A stretch of DNA of 64,000 nt from an uncultured Alphaproteobacteria bacterium (GCA_913051655.1 CAJXHI010000010.1:16195-80194), one strand, 5' to 3'. Counted from the stretch's first letter, positions 9,553 to 19,326 are shown. Program-made: numbers and translations. Notes: generated from the sequence alone by a model not told the origin.

Positions 9553-9888
9553 ATGGCTGACAAAGTTGCCCCTAAATCTCATGCTTCTGGTAAGTTTTCA
9601 GATCCAAAATCAGAATGGCCCCTCTGGGAAGTTTTTATTCGTGGGCAGCATGGAATGAGCCACCGTCATGTTGGTTCATTACATGCATCTGATACTGAAC
9701 ATGCGATCAAAAACGCGCGTGATGTCTATACCCGACGAAACGAAGGTGTGAGCATTTGGGTTGTCGAAGCCTCAAATATTTCGGCTTCCAGTCCTTCTGA
9801 CAAAGGTCCAATGTTTGATCCATCCCGCGATAAGGTCTATCGCCATCCAACCTTTTATGACTTGCCTGACGAAGCAGGAAATATGTGA
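9553..9888 (+). CDS. paaB: Phenylacetyl-CoA epoxidase subunit PaaB
   Basis: Small structural subunit of the phenylacetyl-CoA epoxidase complex, 111 residues. It has the family block WPLWEVFIRGQHGMSHRHVGSLHA, where aromatic residues and GxxHRHVGSLHA are conserved. It is separated from paaA by 68 bases and overlaps the paaC start. Its role is thought to be in the assembly and stability of the PaaAC core. Confidence 0.95.
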   Translation: MADKVAPKSHASGKFSDPKSEWPLWEVFIRGQHGMSHRHVGSLHASDTEHAIKNARDVYTRRNEGVSIWVVEASNISASSPSDKGPMFDPSRDKVYRHPTFYDLPDEAGNM

Positions 9889-10652
9889 TGCGCGATACTA
9901 CCTCTGCTTTGTTTGAATTCCTTCTGCGACAGGGCGATAACGCTTTGGTGCTTGGTCACAGAACCTCTGAATGGTGTGGCATGGCACCTGTCATAGAGGA
10001 AGACATTGCTCTCGCCAACATTGCGCTTGATCTGATTGGGCAGGCGAAGCTTTGGTTGGAATATGCCGGTGAGCAAGAGGAAGCGGGGCGCTCTGCCAAT
10101 GACCTTGCCTTTCTTCGGGATGCTTACGACTTTCGTAACCTTCTGATGCTGGAATTGCCTAACGAAGATTTTGGCCGAACTATCATGCGACACTTCTTAT
10201 TTGATGCCTTCCAGGTTCCATGGCTTGAAGCATTGTCCGAATCCTCTGATCAAAGGGTATCCGATATCGCTCAGAAAGCCTCAAAAGAGGCAACCTATCA
10301 CCTTGAACGCTCAGAGTATGCTGTGATTGGGCTGGGTGATGGTACGGAAGAGAGCAATCGACGCATGCAAAATGCATTGACCGATCTCTGGCCCTTTGCG
10401 GGTGAGGCATTCCGTGATGATAATATTGATCGCGCGATGCATGACGCCGCGATTTCGCCTTTGCCGTCTATGCTACAACCCGTTTGGAAAATTAAAGTGC
10501 AAAGTACCTTTCAGCTTGCGTATCTCACTCCCCCTGATAGCGAATTTGCACATTCTGGAGGGCGGATTGGATTTCGCCATACCGAACATCTGGGCCATAT
10601 GCTGGCAACTATGCAGTTTCTTCAACGCGCCTATCCGGGTGCCACATGGTGA
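9888..10652 (+). CDS. paaC: Phenylacetyl-CoA epoxidase subunit PaaC
   Basis: Ferritin-like helical partner of PaaA, 254 residues. It resembles the alpha subunit fold but is the non-catalytic structural subunit. Recognisable segments are DNALVLGHRTSEWCG near the N-terminus, EDIALANIALDLIGQA and the C-terminal GRIGFRHTEHLGHML. The ATG at 9888 overlaps the paaB stop (TGATG). A GTG at 9885 is the alternative start and adds one residue. It overlaps paaD by a few bases at its 3' end. Confidence 0.93.
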   Translation: MRDTTSALFEFLLRQGDNALVLGHRTSEWCGMAPVIEEDIALANIALDLIGQAKLWLEYAGEQEEAGRSANDLAFLRDAYDFRNLLMLELPNEDFGRTIMRHFLFDAFQVPWLEALSESSDQRVSDIAQKASKEATYHLERSEYAVIGLGDGTEESNRRMQNALTDLWPFAGEAFRDDNIDRAMHDAAISPLPSMLQPVWKIKVQSTFQLAYLTPPDSEFAHSGGRIGFRHTEHLGHMLATMQFLQRAYPGATW

Positions 10653-11116
10653 CGTCTGTGGCGCTTAGCAAAGATCAGATATGGGACTGGCTTGATTCAG
10701 TGCCTGATCCTGAAATTCCTGTGATTTCAATCGTTGATTTGGGTGTTGTGCGTGATGTTGCGGTCAGCGAGGGAGGTGTCTTAATCACAATTACCCCCAC
10801 CTATACGGGCTGCCCCGCGATGAGTGTAATCGCCTTTGATATCGAGACGGCGCTTGCACAAAAGGGCGTAAAAAAAATCACTCTTGAAACACAAATCGCT
10901 CCCGCATGGACCACGGATTGGTTGAGTGAAAAAGGACGTGCAAGGCTGGAAGACTATGGAATAGCACCACCACAGGCCGCGGGGGGACCAGAACGTTGCC
11001 CTCAGTGTAAATCCTCAAATGTCGAACGGATCAGTCAATTCGGATCCACCCCATGCAAAGCGCAATGGCGTTGTAAAAGCTGTATGGAGCCGTTTGATTA
11101 CTTCAAGTGTATTTAA
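10646..11116 (+). CDS. paaD: Phenylacetate catabolism protein PaaD (MIP18/DUF59-type)
   Basis: Iron-sulfur assembly-type accessory protein needed for an active PaaABCE epoxidase. 156 residues. The N-terminal DUF59/MIP18 domain carries VPDPEIPVISIVDLG and TPTYTGCPAM. The C-terminal zinc-ribbon-like part has CPQC, then CK...RCKSC, four or more cysteines as in other PaaD. The start overlaps paaC and the stop is 10 bases before paaE. Confidence 0.93.
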   Translation: MVTSVALSKDQIWDWLDSVPDPEIPVISIVDLGVVRDVAVSEGGVLITITPTYTGCPAMSVIAFDIETALAQKGVKKITLETQIAPAWTTDWLSEKGRARLEDYGIAPPQAAGGPERCPQCKSSNVERISQFGSTPCKAQWRCKSCMEPFDYFKCI

Positions 11117-11126
11117 GGCAATCATC

Positions 11127-12194
11127 ATGGCACAATTTCACGCGCTTCGAGTAAGCAATATTCAAAAAACGATACGTGATGCGGTCGTGGTGAGTCTTCA
11201 GCCAGAAAATGGTGCTGATTTTAGTTTTGTGCAGGGCCAATACCTGACCTTTCGCCGCGACTTTGATGGTGAAGAGCTGCGTCGATCTTATTCCATATGC
11301 GCAGGAAAGGATGACGGTATTTTACAGATTGGTATCAAACGGGTCGATGGTGGTGCCTTTTCCAGTTGGGCCAATACCGAACTTGCTGTGGGCGATATGG
11401 TTGAAGCCATGCTGCCTATGGGAAAATTCTATGCCAAAGCTGATCGAGCTGACGCGCATTACATTGCCTTCGCGGGGGGGTCAGGGATCACGCCGATCCT
11501 GTCTATATTGAAAACAGGCCTCGCTTCTGAACCAAATGCTAGGTTTACGTTTGTCTATGCCAATCGAAATTTGAACACGATCATGTTTAGAGAAGAGATC
11601 GAAGACTTAAAAAATCTTTACATGGGCCGATTGAGCGTGATCCATATTCTGGAAGATGACAGTCAGGACATTGATCTTTTCAAAGGTCGGGTAGATGGCG
11701 CGAAGTGTGCGAAATTATTTGAAGGCTGGATCGATATAAACAGCGTTGACATGGCCTATATTTGCGGACCTGAACCGATGATGATGGCGATTTCTGAGGC
11801 TTTGAAAACCCATGGCTTGGACAAAGATCAGATCAGGTTTGAACTTTTTGCCAGTGCCCAATCGGGCCGCGCTAAAAAACGCGCAGTAAGTCATGCTGCG
11901 AGTGAGATTGGAATACCCGGCCGTATCACTTTGGATGGCGAAACCCGTTCTGTGCAAATTCAAAGTGATACGAGCCTTTTAGAGGCTGCTTTGGGCAATA
12001 GCATAGATGCACCTTACGCGTGTTGCGCCGGCGTATGCTCGACCTGCAAAGCAAAGCTCATTGAAGGTGAAGTTGAAATGAAATCAAACCATGCCTTAGA
12101 GGATTATGAAGTCGAAGCAGGATATGTGCTGACTTGTCAAAGCTATCCAATTTCCAATCGGGTTGTTTGGGATTATGATCAGGCAGGACATTAA
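11127..12194 (+). CDS. paaE: Phenylacetyl-CoA epoxidase reductase PaaE
   Basis: Electron-transfer subunit passing reducing equivalents from NADPH through FAD and a 2Fe-2S centre to PaaA. 355 residues. The order is an FAD domain (RRSYSIC), an NAD(P) domain (AGGSGITPILS, CGPEPMM) and a C-terminal plant-type ferredoxin with Cys299, Cys304, Cys307 and Cys337 (Cx4Cx2Cx29C). I chose the ATG at 11127. The frame continues upstream inside paaD but without similarity. It ends the + strand paa run and converges on paaR. Confidence 0.94.
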   Translation: MAQFHALRVSNIQKTIRDAVVVSLQPENGADFSFVQGQYLTFRRDFDGEELRRSYSICAGKDDGILQIGIKRVDGGAFSSWANTELAVGDMVEAMLPMGKFYAKADRADAHYIAFAGGSGITPILSILKTGLASEPNARFTFVYANRNLNTIMFREEIEDLKNLYMGRLSVIHILEDDSQDIDLFKGRVDGAKCAKLFEGWIDINSVDMAYICGPEPMMMAISEALKTHGLDKDQIRFELFASAQSGRAKKRAVSHAASEIGIPGRITLDGETRSVQIQSDTSLLEAALGNSIDAPYACCAGVCSTCKAKLIEGEVEMKSNHALEDYEVEAGYVLTCQSYPISNRVVWDYDQAGH

Positions 12195-12208
12195 TTTTTG
12201 GTGATTGA

Positions 12209-12814
12209 TCAGTTTTGAAATTGCTTGGAAGCACCAAAAATAATCAGATGAGTGATGGTTTTAGCATAGTCTTTGCGCGAGGCAGCATCGGCCTTTGGTT
12301 GCCATACGTAGTACCAATTTAACATACCGAAAATCGACATGGTGACGCTGTGCAGGGCGCGTTTGTCATTTGCAATGTGCTCTGCAACAATGGTCCTAAG
12401 GACATCTGAAACCATCGCCACCATATCGCGCTGATATCCTTTGAGTATCTCTTGTTGATCCTCTGTCAAAAGCGGTAGACCTTCAATCTGGATTTTATGC
12501 TCATGATCCATGCCCTCATAGGCCAAAAGGTATTCTTCCAAAACACACATAAGTTTGGTGGCATCATCCAAATCAGACTGCGGTACTTGCAAAATCCGGT
12601 CTCTTAACGAACACAGATAGGCCTCCAAAATATCAAATAAGAGCGCACTTTTACTTGCGTAGTAATGATAGATATTGGCCTTAGAAATGCCGCCAGTTTT
12701 AGCCACTTCGTTCATAGAGGCACGCGCAACCCCATCTCTGGCAAAGACTTTGGCGGCGGCTTTCAGGATTAGCCGCCGTTTTTCGTCATGGTCTTTAGCG
12801 ATAGTGCGCGCCAA
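12209..12814 (-). CDS. paaR: TetR family transcriptional regulator, PaaR-like
   Basis: TetR/AcrR-type repressor of 201 residues. The N-terminal helix-turn-helix (about 25-65) contains GVARASMNEVAKTGGISKANIYHYYASKSALLF. The C-terminal ligand domain is variable, as expected. It sits 5 bases downstream of paaK in the same direction and faces paaE. PaaR in other proteobacteria responds to phenylacetyl-CoA and represses paa genes. The name here rests on position. A PaaX-family regulator is also present at 16904. Confidence 0.8.
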   Translation of the reverse strand: MARTIAKDHDEKRRLILKAAAKVFARDGVARASMNEVAKTGGISKANIYHYYASKSALLFDILEAYLCSLRDRILQVPQSDLDDATKLMCVLEEYLLAYEGMDHEHKIQIEGLPLLTEDQQEILKGYQRDMVAMVSDVLRTIVAEHIANDKRALHSVTMSIFGMLNWYYVWQPKADAASRKDYAKTITHLIIFGASKQFQN

Positions 12815-12819
12815 GGTGT

Positions 12820-14121
12820 TTATCCTTTGTGACGCAGGTCGATCACACGGCGTGCCTTGCCTTCAGACCGTTCAATCGTTCCGGGTTCGCCAAGATCAAT
12901 GGATACACTGATGCCGATCGTATCTTTGATCCGTTTTTTGAGTTCGCTGCTCGCATCTTGCGCTCCGCTGGCAGTAGGTATGCGTTCCACCTTCACGTCC
13001 ATTTTGTCCATTGGGCCGTCTTTGGTCAGTTCAATCTGGAAATGTGGAGCGAGAGTATCGTTTTCCAGTATCAGTTCTTCAATCTGTGTCGGGAACACAT
13101 TGACACCTCGCAGGATGATCATATCGTCGGCGCGGCCCATGATTTTTTCCATGCGACGCATGGAACGCGCAGTGCCGGGCAAAAGCCGGGTGAGATCACG
13201 GGTGCGATACCGGATCATCGGCAGGCCTTCTTTAGTCAGCGTCGTGAATACTAATTCGCCCATTTCCCCGTTGGGCACAGGTTCACCGGTTTCGGGGTTG
13301 ATAATTTCTGGATAAAAGTGATCCTCCCAAATGTGAAGCCCGTCTTTGGTTTCCACGCATTCATTTGCAACACCTGGGCCCAGCACTTCGGAGAGCCCGT
13401 AGATATCGACTGCATGCATGTCGAAGGCCTGTTCAATTTCCTGACGCATTGAGTTGGTCCATGGTTCTGCCCCGAAGATTGCAACTTCTAAAGACGTATC
13501 CCGAGGATCAATGCCCATTTTATGGAACTGTTCTAAGATGTTGAGCATATAAGACGGGGTCACCATGATGGTAGAAGGTTTGAAATCCTTGATAAGGGTC
13601 ACCTGCCGTTCAGTCATCCCACCAGATACGGGCACAACTGTGCAGCCAAGCTTTTCTGCGCCGTAATGGGCGCCAAGTCCCCCTGTGAACAATCCATATC
13701 CATAGACAATATTCACAAGATCGCCGGGTTTTGTACCGCTTGCCCGCATAGAGCGCGCAACCATATCAGCCCACATGTCTACATCGTTTTTGGTATATCC
13801 AACGACCGTAGCTTTGCCAGTGGTTCCAGAAGATGCATGAATACGGGTAATCTGATCACGTGGTACAGCAAAAAGCCCAAAGGGATAATAATCGCGCAAA
13901 TCATTTTTATGGGTAAAAGGAAACTTTGATAGATCCGGTAGTGATTTCAAATCATCGGGATGCACGCCGGCCTCATCAAAGCGTTTACGGTACATTGCGA
14001 CATTATCATAAGCATGGTTCAAAGACCATTGCATCCGCTCTAGCTGAAGCGCCTGAATTTCATCGGTTGAGGCGGTTTCGATAGGTTCTAATGTGCTTCT
14101 GTCCGGTGTCAGATCTTTCAT
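12820..14121 (-). CDS. paaK: Phenylacetate-CoA ligase PaaK
   Basis: Adenylate-forming ligase activating phenylacetate to phenylacetyl-CoA, the entry step of the pathway. 433 residues, the normal length for PaaK. The P-loop-like motif SSGTTGKATVVGYT is at about 97-110. YGLSEVLGPG is the A5 region and RYRTRDLTRLL the A7/A8 region. The C-terminal lid includes GRADDMIILRGVNVFPTQIE. It lies between paaI and paaR in one - strand run. The start is the ATG at 14121. Confidence 0.95.
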   Translation of the reverse strand: MKDLTPDRSTLEPIETASTDEIQALQLERMQWSLNHAYDNVAMYRKRFDEAGVHPDDLKSLPDLSKFPFTHKNDLRDYYPFGLFAVPRDQITRIHASSGTTGKATVVGYTKNDVDMWADMVARSMRASGTKPGDLVNIVYGYGLFTGGLGAHYGAEKLGCTVVPVSGGMTERQVTLIKDFKPSTIMVTPSYMLNILEQFHKMGIDPRDTSLEVAIFGAEPWTNSMRQEIEQAFDMHAVDIYGLSEVLGPGVANECVETKDGLHIWEDHFYPEIINPETGEPVPNGEMGELVFTTLTKEGLPMIRYRTRDLTRLLPGTARSMRRMEKIMGRADDMIILRGVNVFPTQIEELILENDTLAPHFQIELTKDGPMDKMDVKVERIPTASGAQDASSELKKRIKDTIGISVSIDLGEPGTIERSEGKARRVIDLRHKG

Positions 14122-14130
14122 AATTCTCTC

Positions 14131-14556
14131 CTATTCCTCAAATAAATGTCCGCGAATTGCGCGTGAGCATCCTCTAAATTCAGCGATGATGCGTCTGTGC
14201 TGATTTGTGACTGTGACGTCATATATACCGTTTTTGCCGGTCAGGCTTACTTCTTCTGCGCATGCGGTGAGTATGTCGCCCAAAGTCCCAGGTGAGACAA
14301 AGCTAATGGTATTGTGTTGGGCCACTGTGGATTGGTTTCTGCTATTGCATGCAAAGGCAAAAGCCGTATCCGCGAGGGTAAATATGATACCACCGTGGCA
14401 AATACCGTGACCATTTGTATGGTGTTTTTTAACTGTGAGAGACATGACAGCGCGCCCTTCGTCCACTTCCACCATGTCAATTCCGACCCAGGGGCTGGAA
14501 TTGTCACTTTCCCACATTGCAGCAGCAGATTTTTCAGCTTTTTCTCTAGGTGTCAT
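14131..14556 (-). CDS. paaI: Hydroxyphenylacetyl-CoA thioesterase PaaI
   Basis: Hotdog-fold thioesterase of 141 residues. It is thought to clear dead-end CoA esters, such as hydroxyphenylacetyl-CoA, to free CoA in the Paa pathway. The active-site segment is NGHGICHGGIIFTLADTAFAFA, including His54-Gly55-Gly56 and Asp63. It is first of the paaI-paaK-paaR run and is divergent from paaZ. Confidence 0.93.
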   Translation of the reverse strand: MTPREKAEKSAAAMWESDNSSPWVGIDMVEVDEGRAVMSLTVKKHHTNGHGICHGGIIFTLADTAFAFACNSRNQSTVAQHNTISFVSPGTLGDILTACAEEVSLTGKNGIYDVTVTNQHRRIIAEFRGCSRAIRGHLFEE

Positions 14557-14629
14557 GTCTATTTGAGGTCCTTTGACATCTATTCTTGATTTTTATGACG
14601 CTTCATTCTAACGATGTAAAGTATAAACC

Positions 14630-14641
14630 GACCGATTGGTC
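14630..14641. promoter_or_regulatory. Near-palindrome GACCGATTGGTC between paaI and paaZ
   Basis: A 12-base near-perfect palindrome (one central mismatch) lies in the divergent 202-base spacer, 73 bases upstream of paaI and 117 upstream of paaZ. The flanks extend it as ACCGACCGATTGGTCAAT. Size and symmetry fit a TetR-family operator, so PaaR encoded at 12209 is the natural candidate. Binding is inferred only. Confidence 0.4.
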
Positions 14642-14758
14642 AATTAATGTATTTCTGCTATTCTGTAGCGGTTTAGATCACATCGGAGCAGAAGACGGAA
14701 TTACATTGAGGCTAGTTAGAAACTTGACTCAAAGCAGAAAACACAAAAGGGAAATTTA

Positions 14759-16789
14759 ATGACCATTCAGGACGTTCAAAGTTTTGCAAAAGGCGCATGG
14801 GTTCAAACCAATGATAGCGCCCGCCCCATTTATTCCGCTATTAACGGAGACATGATTGCGCGCGCTGGTAACGATGCGCTCGACGCTGTGGGCATGATTG
14901 ATTATGCTAAAGCGGTCGGAGGCGCGAACTTGCGCAAGCTGACCTTTCATGCCCGTGCGCGTATGCTTAAGGCGGTGGCGCAAAGCCTGATGGCACAAAA
15001 ACAGGCATTGTACGATATTTCCTTTTCCACAGGTGCTACACAAAAGGATCATTTGATTGACATTGATGGCGGTATTGGGACACTTTTTGCCTATTCATCC
15101 ATGGCGCGGCGCGAAATGCCTGACTCAGATATTTACTTAGACGGCAAAGTTGAACGTCTGTCGCGTAATGGAACATTTTTGGGGCAGCATGTGTGCACAT
15201 CACTGCCTGGTGTGGCAGTACATATCAATGCCTTTAATTTTCCGGTCTGGGGCATGCTGGAAAAACTTGCTCCTGCCTTTTTAGCAGGTGTGCCTGCCAT
15301 CGTGAAACCGGCAACTGCCACCTGTTATGTAACAGAACTTTGTGTGCGGCTGATCTTAGAAAGTGGGTTTTTGCCTGAGGGCGCGTTGCAATTGGTATCC
15401 GGCAGGCTTGGGTCTATGCTGAAATATGTGGAATCTCATGACGTTGTGAGCTTTACGGGATCGGCAGAGACAGCGCTTATATTACATTCAACGCCTGAGA
15501 TATTGCAGAATGCGACGCGCTTTATTGCAGAACAAGATAGCCTTAACGCTTCGCTTCTCGGCCCTGATGTTCTGCCTGGGACGGCGGAATTTGATCTTTT
15601 TGCCCAAGAAGTAATTCGGGAAATGACCACCAAAGCGGGACAGAAATGTACGGCTATCCGTCGGATATTGGTCCCTGAGGCACAGTTAGAACTGATGGTT
15701 GAAAAACTCAAGAAAAGCCTTTCTCAGGTTGTTGTTGGAGACCCGCGAAACAAAGACACCTGTATGGGGGCGCTGGTATCAGAAGCGCAAAAGCGCGACG
15801 TTTTAAAAAAAGCAAAGCTCATCGGGCAGGATGCAGACTGCGTCGCTGGAAAACCTTATCAATTTGATCTCCAAAATGTAGATTTGCAAAAAGGCGCTTT
15901 TGTGCCGCCTTTATTGTTTTGTTGTTGGAGTCCTGATAGCGCTGAACATGTTCATGACGTTGAAGCTTTTGGCCCTGTCTCTACCATCATGGCCTATAGG
16001 GATTTGAATCACGCAACCGAGCTTTTGAACAGGGGCAAAGGCAGCCTTGTGGCATCTGTGATTACCAATGATGCGGATGTTGCAAGCGACATTGTTTTAA
16101 AGAGTGGCGCCTTTCATGGACGCCTTTATTTCAACAATGGCACCTCAATGGCGGAAAGCACTGGGCATGGATCGCCCTTGCCGCATATGGTGCATGGTGG
16201 ACCCGGTCGTGCAGGAGGCAGCGAAGAATTGGGAGGCGTCCGTGGAGTTATGCATTACATGCAACGCACTGGGCTTCAGGGGAGTCCTGACATTATAGCC
16301 CAAGTGGGAAAGAAATGGGTGCCAGGCGCAAAAGAGGTGACGGAGAAAAATCATCCTTTTACCCGCCGGTTTTCAAGCCTCCAGATCGGGGAAACGCTTT
16401 ATACTGCGTCACGTCAAATTTCGATGGAAGATATTGAACATTTTGCACATTTCACTGGGGATAAGTTTTATGCGCATATGGACGAGGAGGCCGCAAAGCG
16501 TAATCCGTTTTTTCCAGGGCGCGTGGCTCATGGATATCTGCTCTTAAGTTTTGCTGCTGGTCTTTTTGTGGAACCCAACGAAGGTCCTGTTCTTGCCAAC
16601 ACGGGGTTGGATAATTTACGGTTTATGAAGCCCGTTCAGGCTGACGACAGCATAAAAGTGCGTCTGACAGTCAAACATAAAACCCCCCGCAATAAAGAAT
16701 ATGGTGAAATAAGATGGCACGTCAGCCTGACCAATCAGGACGATGAATTAGTTGCAGAATACGAACTTTTGACAATGAACGCATTCTGA
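14759..16789 (+). CDS. paaZ: Bifunctional oxepin-CoA hydrolase / aldehyde dehydrogenase PaaZ
   Basis: Ring-opening enzyme of the Paa pathway. The C-terminal R-specific enoyl-CoA hydratase (MaoC) domain hydrolyses oxepin-CoA, and the N-terminal aldehyde dehydrogenase oxidises the resulting semialdehyde with NADP. 676 residues, normal for PaaZ. The ALDH domain covers about 1-520, with nucleophile Cys about 297 ([10 protein letters not shown]). The MaoC domain covers about 540-676, with [23 protein letters not shown] and AHGYLL. The upstream region is divergent with paaI. Both domains look intact. Confidence 0.95.
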   Translation: MTIQDVQSFAKGAWVQTNDSARPIYSAINGDMIARAGNDALDAVGMIDYAKAVGGANLRKLTFHARARMLKAVAQSLMAQKQALYDISFSTGATQKDHLIDIDGGIGTLFAYSSMARREMPDSDIYLDGKVERLSRNGTFLGQHVCTSLPGVAVHINAFNFPVWGMLEKLAPAFLAGVPAIVKPATATCYVTELCVRLILESGFLPEGALQLVSGRLGSMLKYVESHDVVSFTGSAETALILHSTPEILQNATRFIAEQDSLNASLLGPDVLPGTAEFDLFAQEVIREMTTKAGQKCTAIRRILVPEAQLELMVEKLKKSLSQVVVGDPRNKDTCMGALVSEAQKRDVLKKAKLIGQDADCVAGKPYQFDLQNVDLQKGAFVPPLLFCCWSPDSAEHVHDVEAFGPVSTIMAYRDLNHATELLNRGKGSLVASVITNDADVASDIVLKSGAFHGRLYFNNGTSMAESTGHGSPLPHMVHGGPGRAGGSEELGGVRGVMHYMQRTGLQGSPDIIAQVGKKWVPGAKEVTEKNHPFTRRFSSLQIGETLYTASRQISMEDIEHFAHFTGDKFYAHMDEEAAKRNPFFPGRVAHGYLLLSFAAGLFVEPNEGPVLANTGLDNLRFMKPVQADDSIKVRLTVKHKTPRNKEYGEIRWHVSLTNQDDELVAEYELLTMNAF

Positions 16790-16903
16790 TTCTTGGTTAC
16801 TTGTGATGGCATCTATTGAATCTTTGTTAACCTCTGGCCAATAGGTCCGGTATAATGCTACGGTAAATTATGCTACCTTTGCCCTGAACAGAGACAATAA
16901 CGA

Positions 16904-17647
16904 TTGACTGAAGCTACAGCCCTGATTCAGGATTTATACAAACTTGAAACGGTCAAAACGTGGTCGTTGATCGTGACATTGTTTGGTGATCTGGGCGGAG
17001 AGCCGCAAGCCGTGTTATCAGGAAAAGACATTGGTGCCATTATGGGCCATATCGGTATCAAACCTGAAGCTACTCGTGTTGCTCTTCACAGATTAAAACG
17101 GGACGGGTGGATTGACACCGAACGCGCAGGTCGTGAAGTTTTCTATTCCTTGTCTGAACGGGGAAAAGCTGAAACAGCGGCCGTATATGTCGATGTCTAC
17201 AGCCAAAGTGTTAAATATCCAGAAGGCTGGCAGTTGATTTTTACAGAAGACAATACTGATATTTCCTATCTACGTGTGGCCCGTAACTTCGTGCTTTTGC
17301 CAAAGACGAAATTGGATACCGTCGCCGGTGTAGCGATGTCTTTGGAAACAAATAAGCTACCCGTTTGGTTTGAGCATTTGATCGTTCCATCCAAGACACT
17401 TGATCTAGCCAGTCATTTATTTAACTTACTGGTACGCTTTAACCGAATTGATAAGAACCAAGCACATCTTGATTCCTCTGCTTTGCGCCTCTTGTTTCTG
17501 CACCATTGGCGGAAATTAGCCCTAAGGGAGGCTACTTGGGCGCATATTTGGCTGAAAAAAAATGGTGCTATTTCACAATGTCACAGTGGGATAACCGCCC
17601 TTTTGTCAAATTTGCCGAAATTTGAAATCCCTCAAGAAAAGCACTGA
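16904..17647 (+). CDS. paaX: PaaX family transcriptional regulator
   Basis: Regulator of 247 residues. It has an N-terminal winged-helix (KTWSLIVTLFGDLGG, then VALHRLKRDGWIDTERAGREVFYSLSERG) and the PaaX-type central and C-terminal regions. In Escherichia coli PaaX is a repressor released by phenylacetyl-CoA. The start appears to be TTG at 16904. No good ATG lies near, although the helix alignment would allow a slightly later start. It follows paaZ by 114 bases. Having both this and a TetR PaaR in one cluster is uncommon. Confidence 0.8.
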   Translation: MTEATALIQDLYKLETVKTWSLIVTLFGDLGGEPQAVLSGKDIGAIMGHIGIKPEATRVALHRLKRDGWIDTERAGREVFYSLSERGKAETAAVYVDVYSQSVKYPEGWQLIFTEDNTDISYLRVARNFVLLPKTKLDTVAGVAMSLETNKLPVWFEHLIVPSKTLDLASHLFNLLVRFNRIDKNQAHLDSSALRLLFLHHWRKLALREATWAHIWLKKNGAISQCHSGITALLSNLPKFEIPQEKH

Positions 17648-17744
17648 AGCGCGTCGCCCCGCTAGTAGATGTCGATGCTTGACACTAATCCTCCGGGGAA
17701 AGATTTCAGGCGGAAGAGCTCATAAATCAGTAAATTCTTTTGCA

Positions 17745-18956
17745 TCAAGATTGGGACCGCCATGCCCCCGCCAATGCGAACAATGCTATTGCAGGCATAC
17801 AGATTGCGAAAATGATCACAAGATCATAATCCCCATGCATCCACATAATAGATCCAAGTGTTGGCGCAATCGCAGTACCGATCACAAACCCAACGGCCAA
17901 GAGACCTGCAATAATTCCGAAATCGCGGCGGCCCAAAAGCTCTGCGATTGCAGTTGGACGAATGATACTTAGAACCCCATAACCTGCACCCTGCAAGATC
18001 ACGAAGATTGCGATTAAAATCATGCCCATTTCACCAAAATAAAGTGCCCACCCGGCAATAAAAATCGCGACGAAACAGGCAACACAAATCGCATAAACAG
18101 AGACATGATTTTCGAACGCCATCATTGTCATCCGCCCTCCAACCTGCATTGGCCCGATAAGAGACGCCATAAGGACTGCCAAAGCGTCATTTAATCCCCG
18201 CTCATAAAAGATCGGAAGCATATGGCTAATTACAATTCCATGATTTACAGAAATTAGAAAGAAAGTGACTCCGATAAACCAAAATCTTGGGTTTTGTGTC
18301 ACGTTTAGGGCCTCTGAAAGGGTCTTTGACGCTTTTGGCGCATGAGCTTTTGACTGCAGCCTTGCAAAGTATGATCCATATAAAATAAGTGGGACACAAA
18401 TTATAGCCACGGTTGCGGCAAAGATCAAAATGGCGATACGCCAGCCAAAAAGCTCTGTCAGCAAATAGGCGCTGGGAAAGGATACTGTCCCCGCAAATCC
18501 TGCAGCAAGTGTGATCAATGTGATGGCGCGCCGTGCGTCTGTGCCAAGGCTGTATGTTACAGTCGCAAAACAGGCATCATAAAGTGATCCGGACATTGCC
18601 ATCCCAATGAAAAACCAGATGGTATAAAATTGCCAAATCTCTGTCGCCTGCGAGAGCATACAGAGCATAGCACTTGCCAAAGCTGCGCCCCCTGCAAAGA
18701 CTGCGCGGCCATAGCCTTTGTCGATCAAACGTCCCACGCCGGGTGACAAAACCGCTGAAACCACAAGAGACAATGTAAAGGCACCTGTTAAATTGGCTTT
18801 GGAGAACCCGAGTTCCGCCTCCCAGATTGGCAAAAATGCTGGAAAGGAATAAAAATATGCGGCCCAAACGAGTGTCTCCGCGATTGCAAAAGGAAAGACG
18901 ATACGACTGAAATTCCGGTTCCGGGTAGTCACCTCAATTTTTTTTATATCGTTCAT
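17745..18956 (-). CDS. Major facilitator superfamily transporter
   Basis: Secondary transporter of 403 residues with about 12 predicted membrane segments in two halves. The cytoplasmic 2-3 loop reads PGVGRLIDKGYGRAVFAGG, a variant of the MFS G-x-x-x-D-R motif. The substrate is not readable. It faces the PaaX gene across a short convergent spacer. A link to phenylacetate or another aromatic acid is possible but unsupported by sequence. Confidence 0.8.
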   Translation of the reverse strand: MNDIKKIEVTTRNRNFSRIVFPFAIAETLVWAAYFYSFPAFLPIWEAELGFSKANLTGAFTLSLVVSAVLSPGVGRLIDKGYGRAVFAGGAALASAMLCMLSQATEIWQFYTIWFFIGMAMSGSLYDACFATVTYSLGTDARRAITLITLAAGFAGTVSFPSAYLLTELFGWRIAILIFAATVAIICVPLILYGSYFARLQSKAHAPKASKTLSEALNVTQNPRFWFIGVTFFLISVNHGIVISHMLPIFYERGLNDALAVLMASLIGPMQVGGRMTMMAFENHVSVYAICVACFVAIFIAGWALYFGEMGMILIAIFVILQGAGYGVLSIIRPTAIAELLGRRDFGIIAGLLAVGFVIGTAIAPTLGSIMWMHGDYDLVIIFAICMPAIALFALAGAWRSQS

Positions 18957-19068
18957 TAATTACACCCAAGTTAGAAAAAACCATGGATCTATGTGGTGAT
19001 TTGGTCAAGGGAACATATAAAGTGCTAATTTGTGGATTAAAATTTTCACTGTTTTTTGGATCTCGGTG

Positions 19069-19326
19069 TTACAGCGTGACGGTCAAAAGCTGACATTCCT
19101 CATAGACTTCGATAACGCTTAGCGCCGCAAGCGCAGCAGCTTCATAGGTATCCTTGTCTTCAAATTTTCTAATCTCTTTATACATCATACCCGAATCGTA
19201 ACGTGTATTAATGACTAACAGGTGAAGCCCAAAAATCTCTTTTTGTTCTGCTATCAATAATGATGCTGAAACAGAGCTGTTTTTGGTCAGCTCATTAACC
19301 TTTGCCATCATCGTAGGTGAAACCAT
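19069..19326 (-). CDS. Small conserved-looking protein, unknown function
   Basis: A soluble 85-residue protein. I do not recognise a family. It has no signal peptide, membrane segment or cysteine cluster. It looks alpha/beta: a strand-like GLHLLVINTRYDSG, then an acidic DKDTYEAAALAALSVIEVYEE helix. Composition is protein-like and the frame is isolated from larger genes. It lies between the MFS gene and the HemY-type gene, all on the - strand. It is probably real, with low functional information. Confidence 0.5.
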   Translation of the reverse strand: MVSPTMMAKVNELTKNSSVSASLLIAEQKEIFGLHLLVINTRYDSGMMYKEIRKFEDKDTYEAAALAALSVIEVYEECQLLTVTL

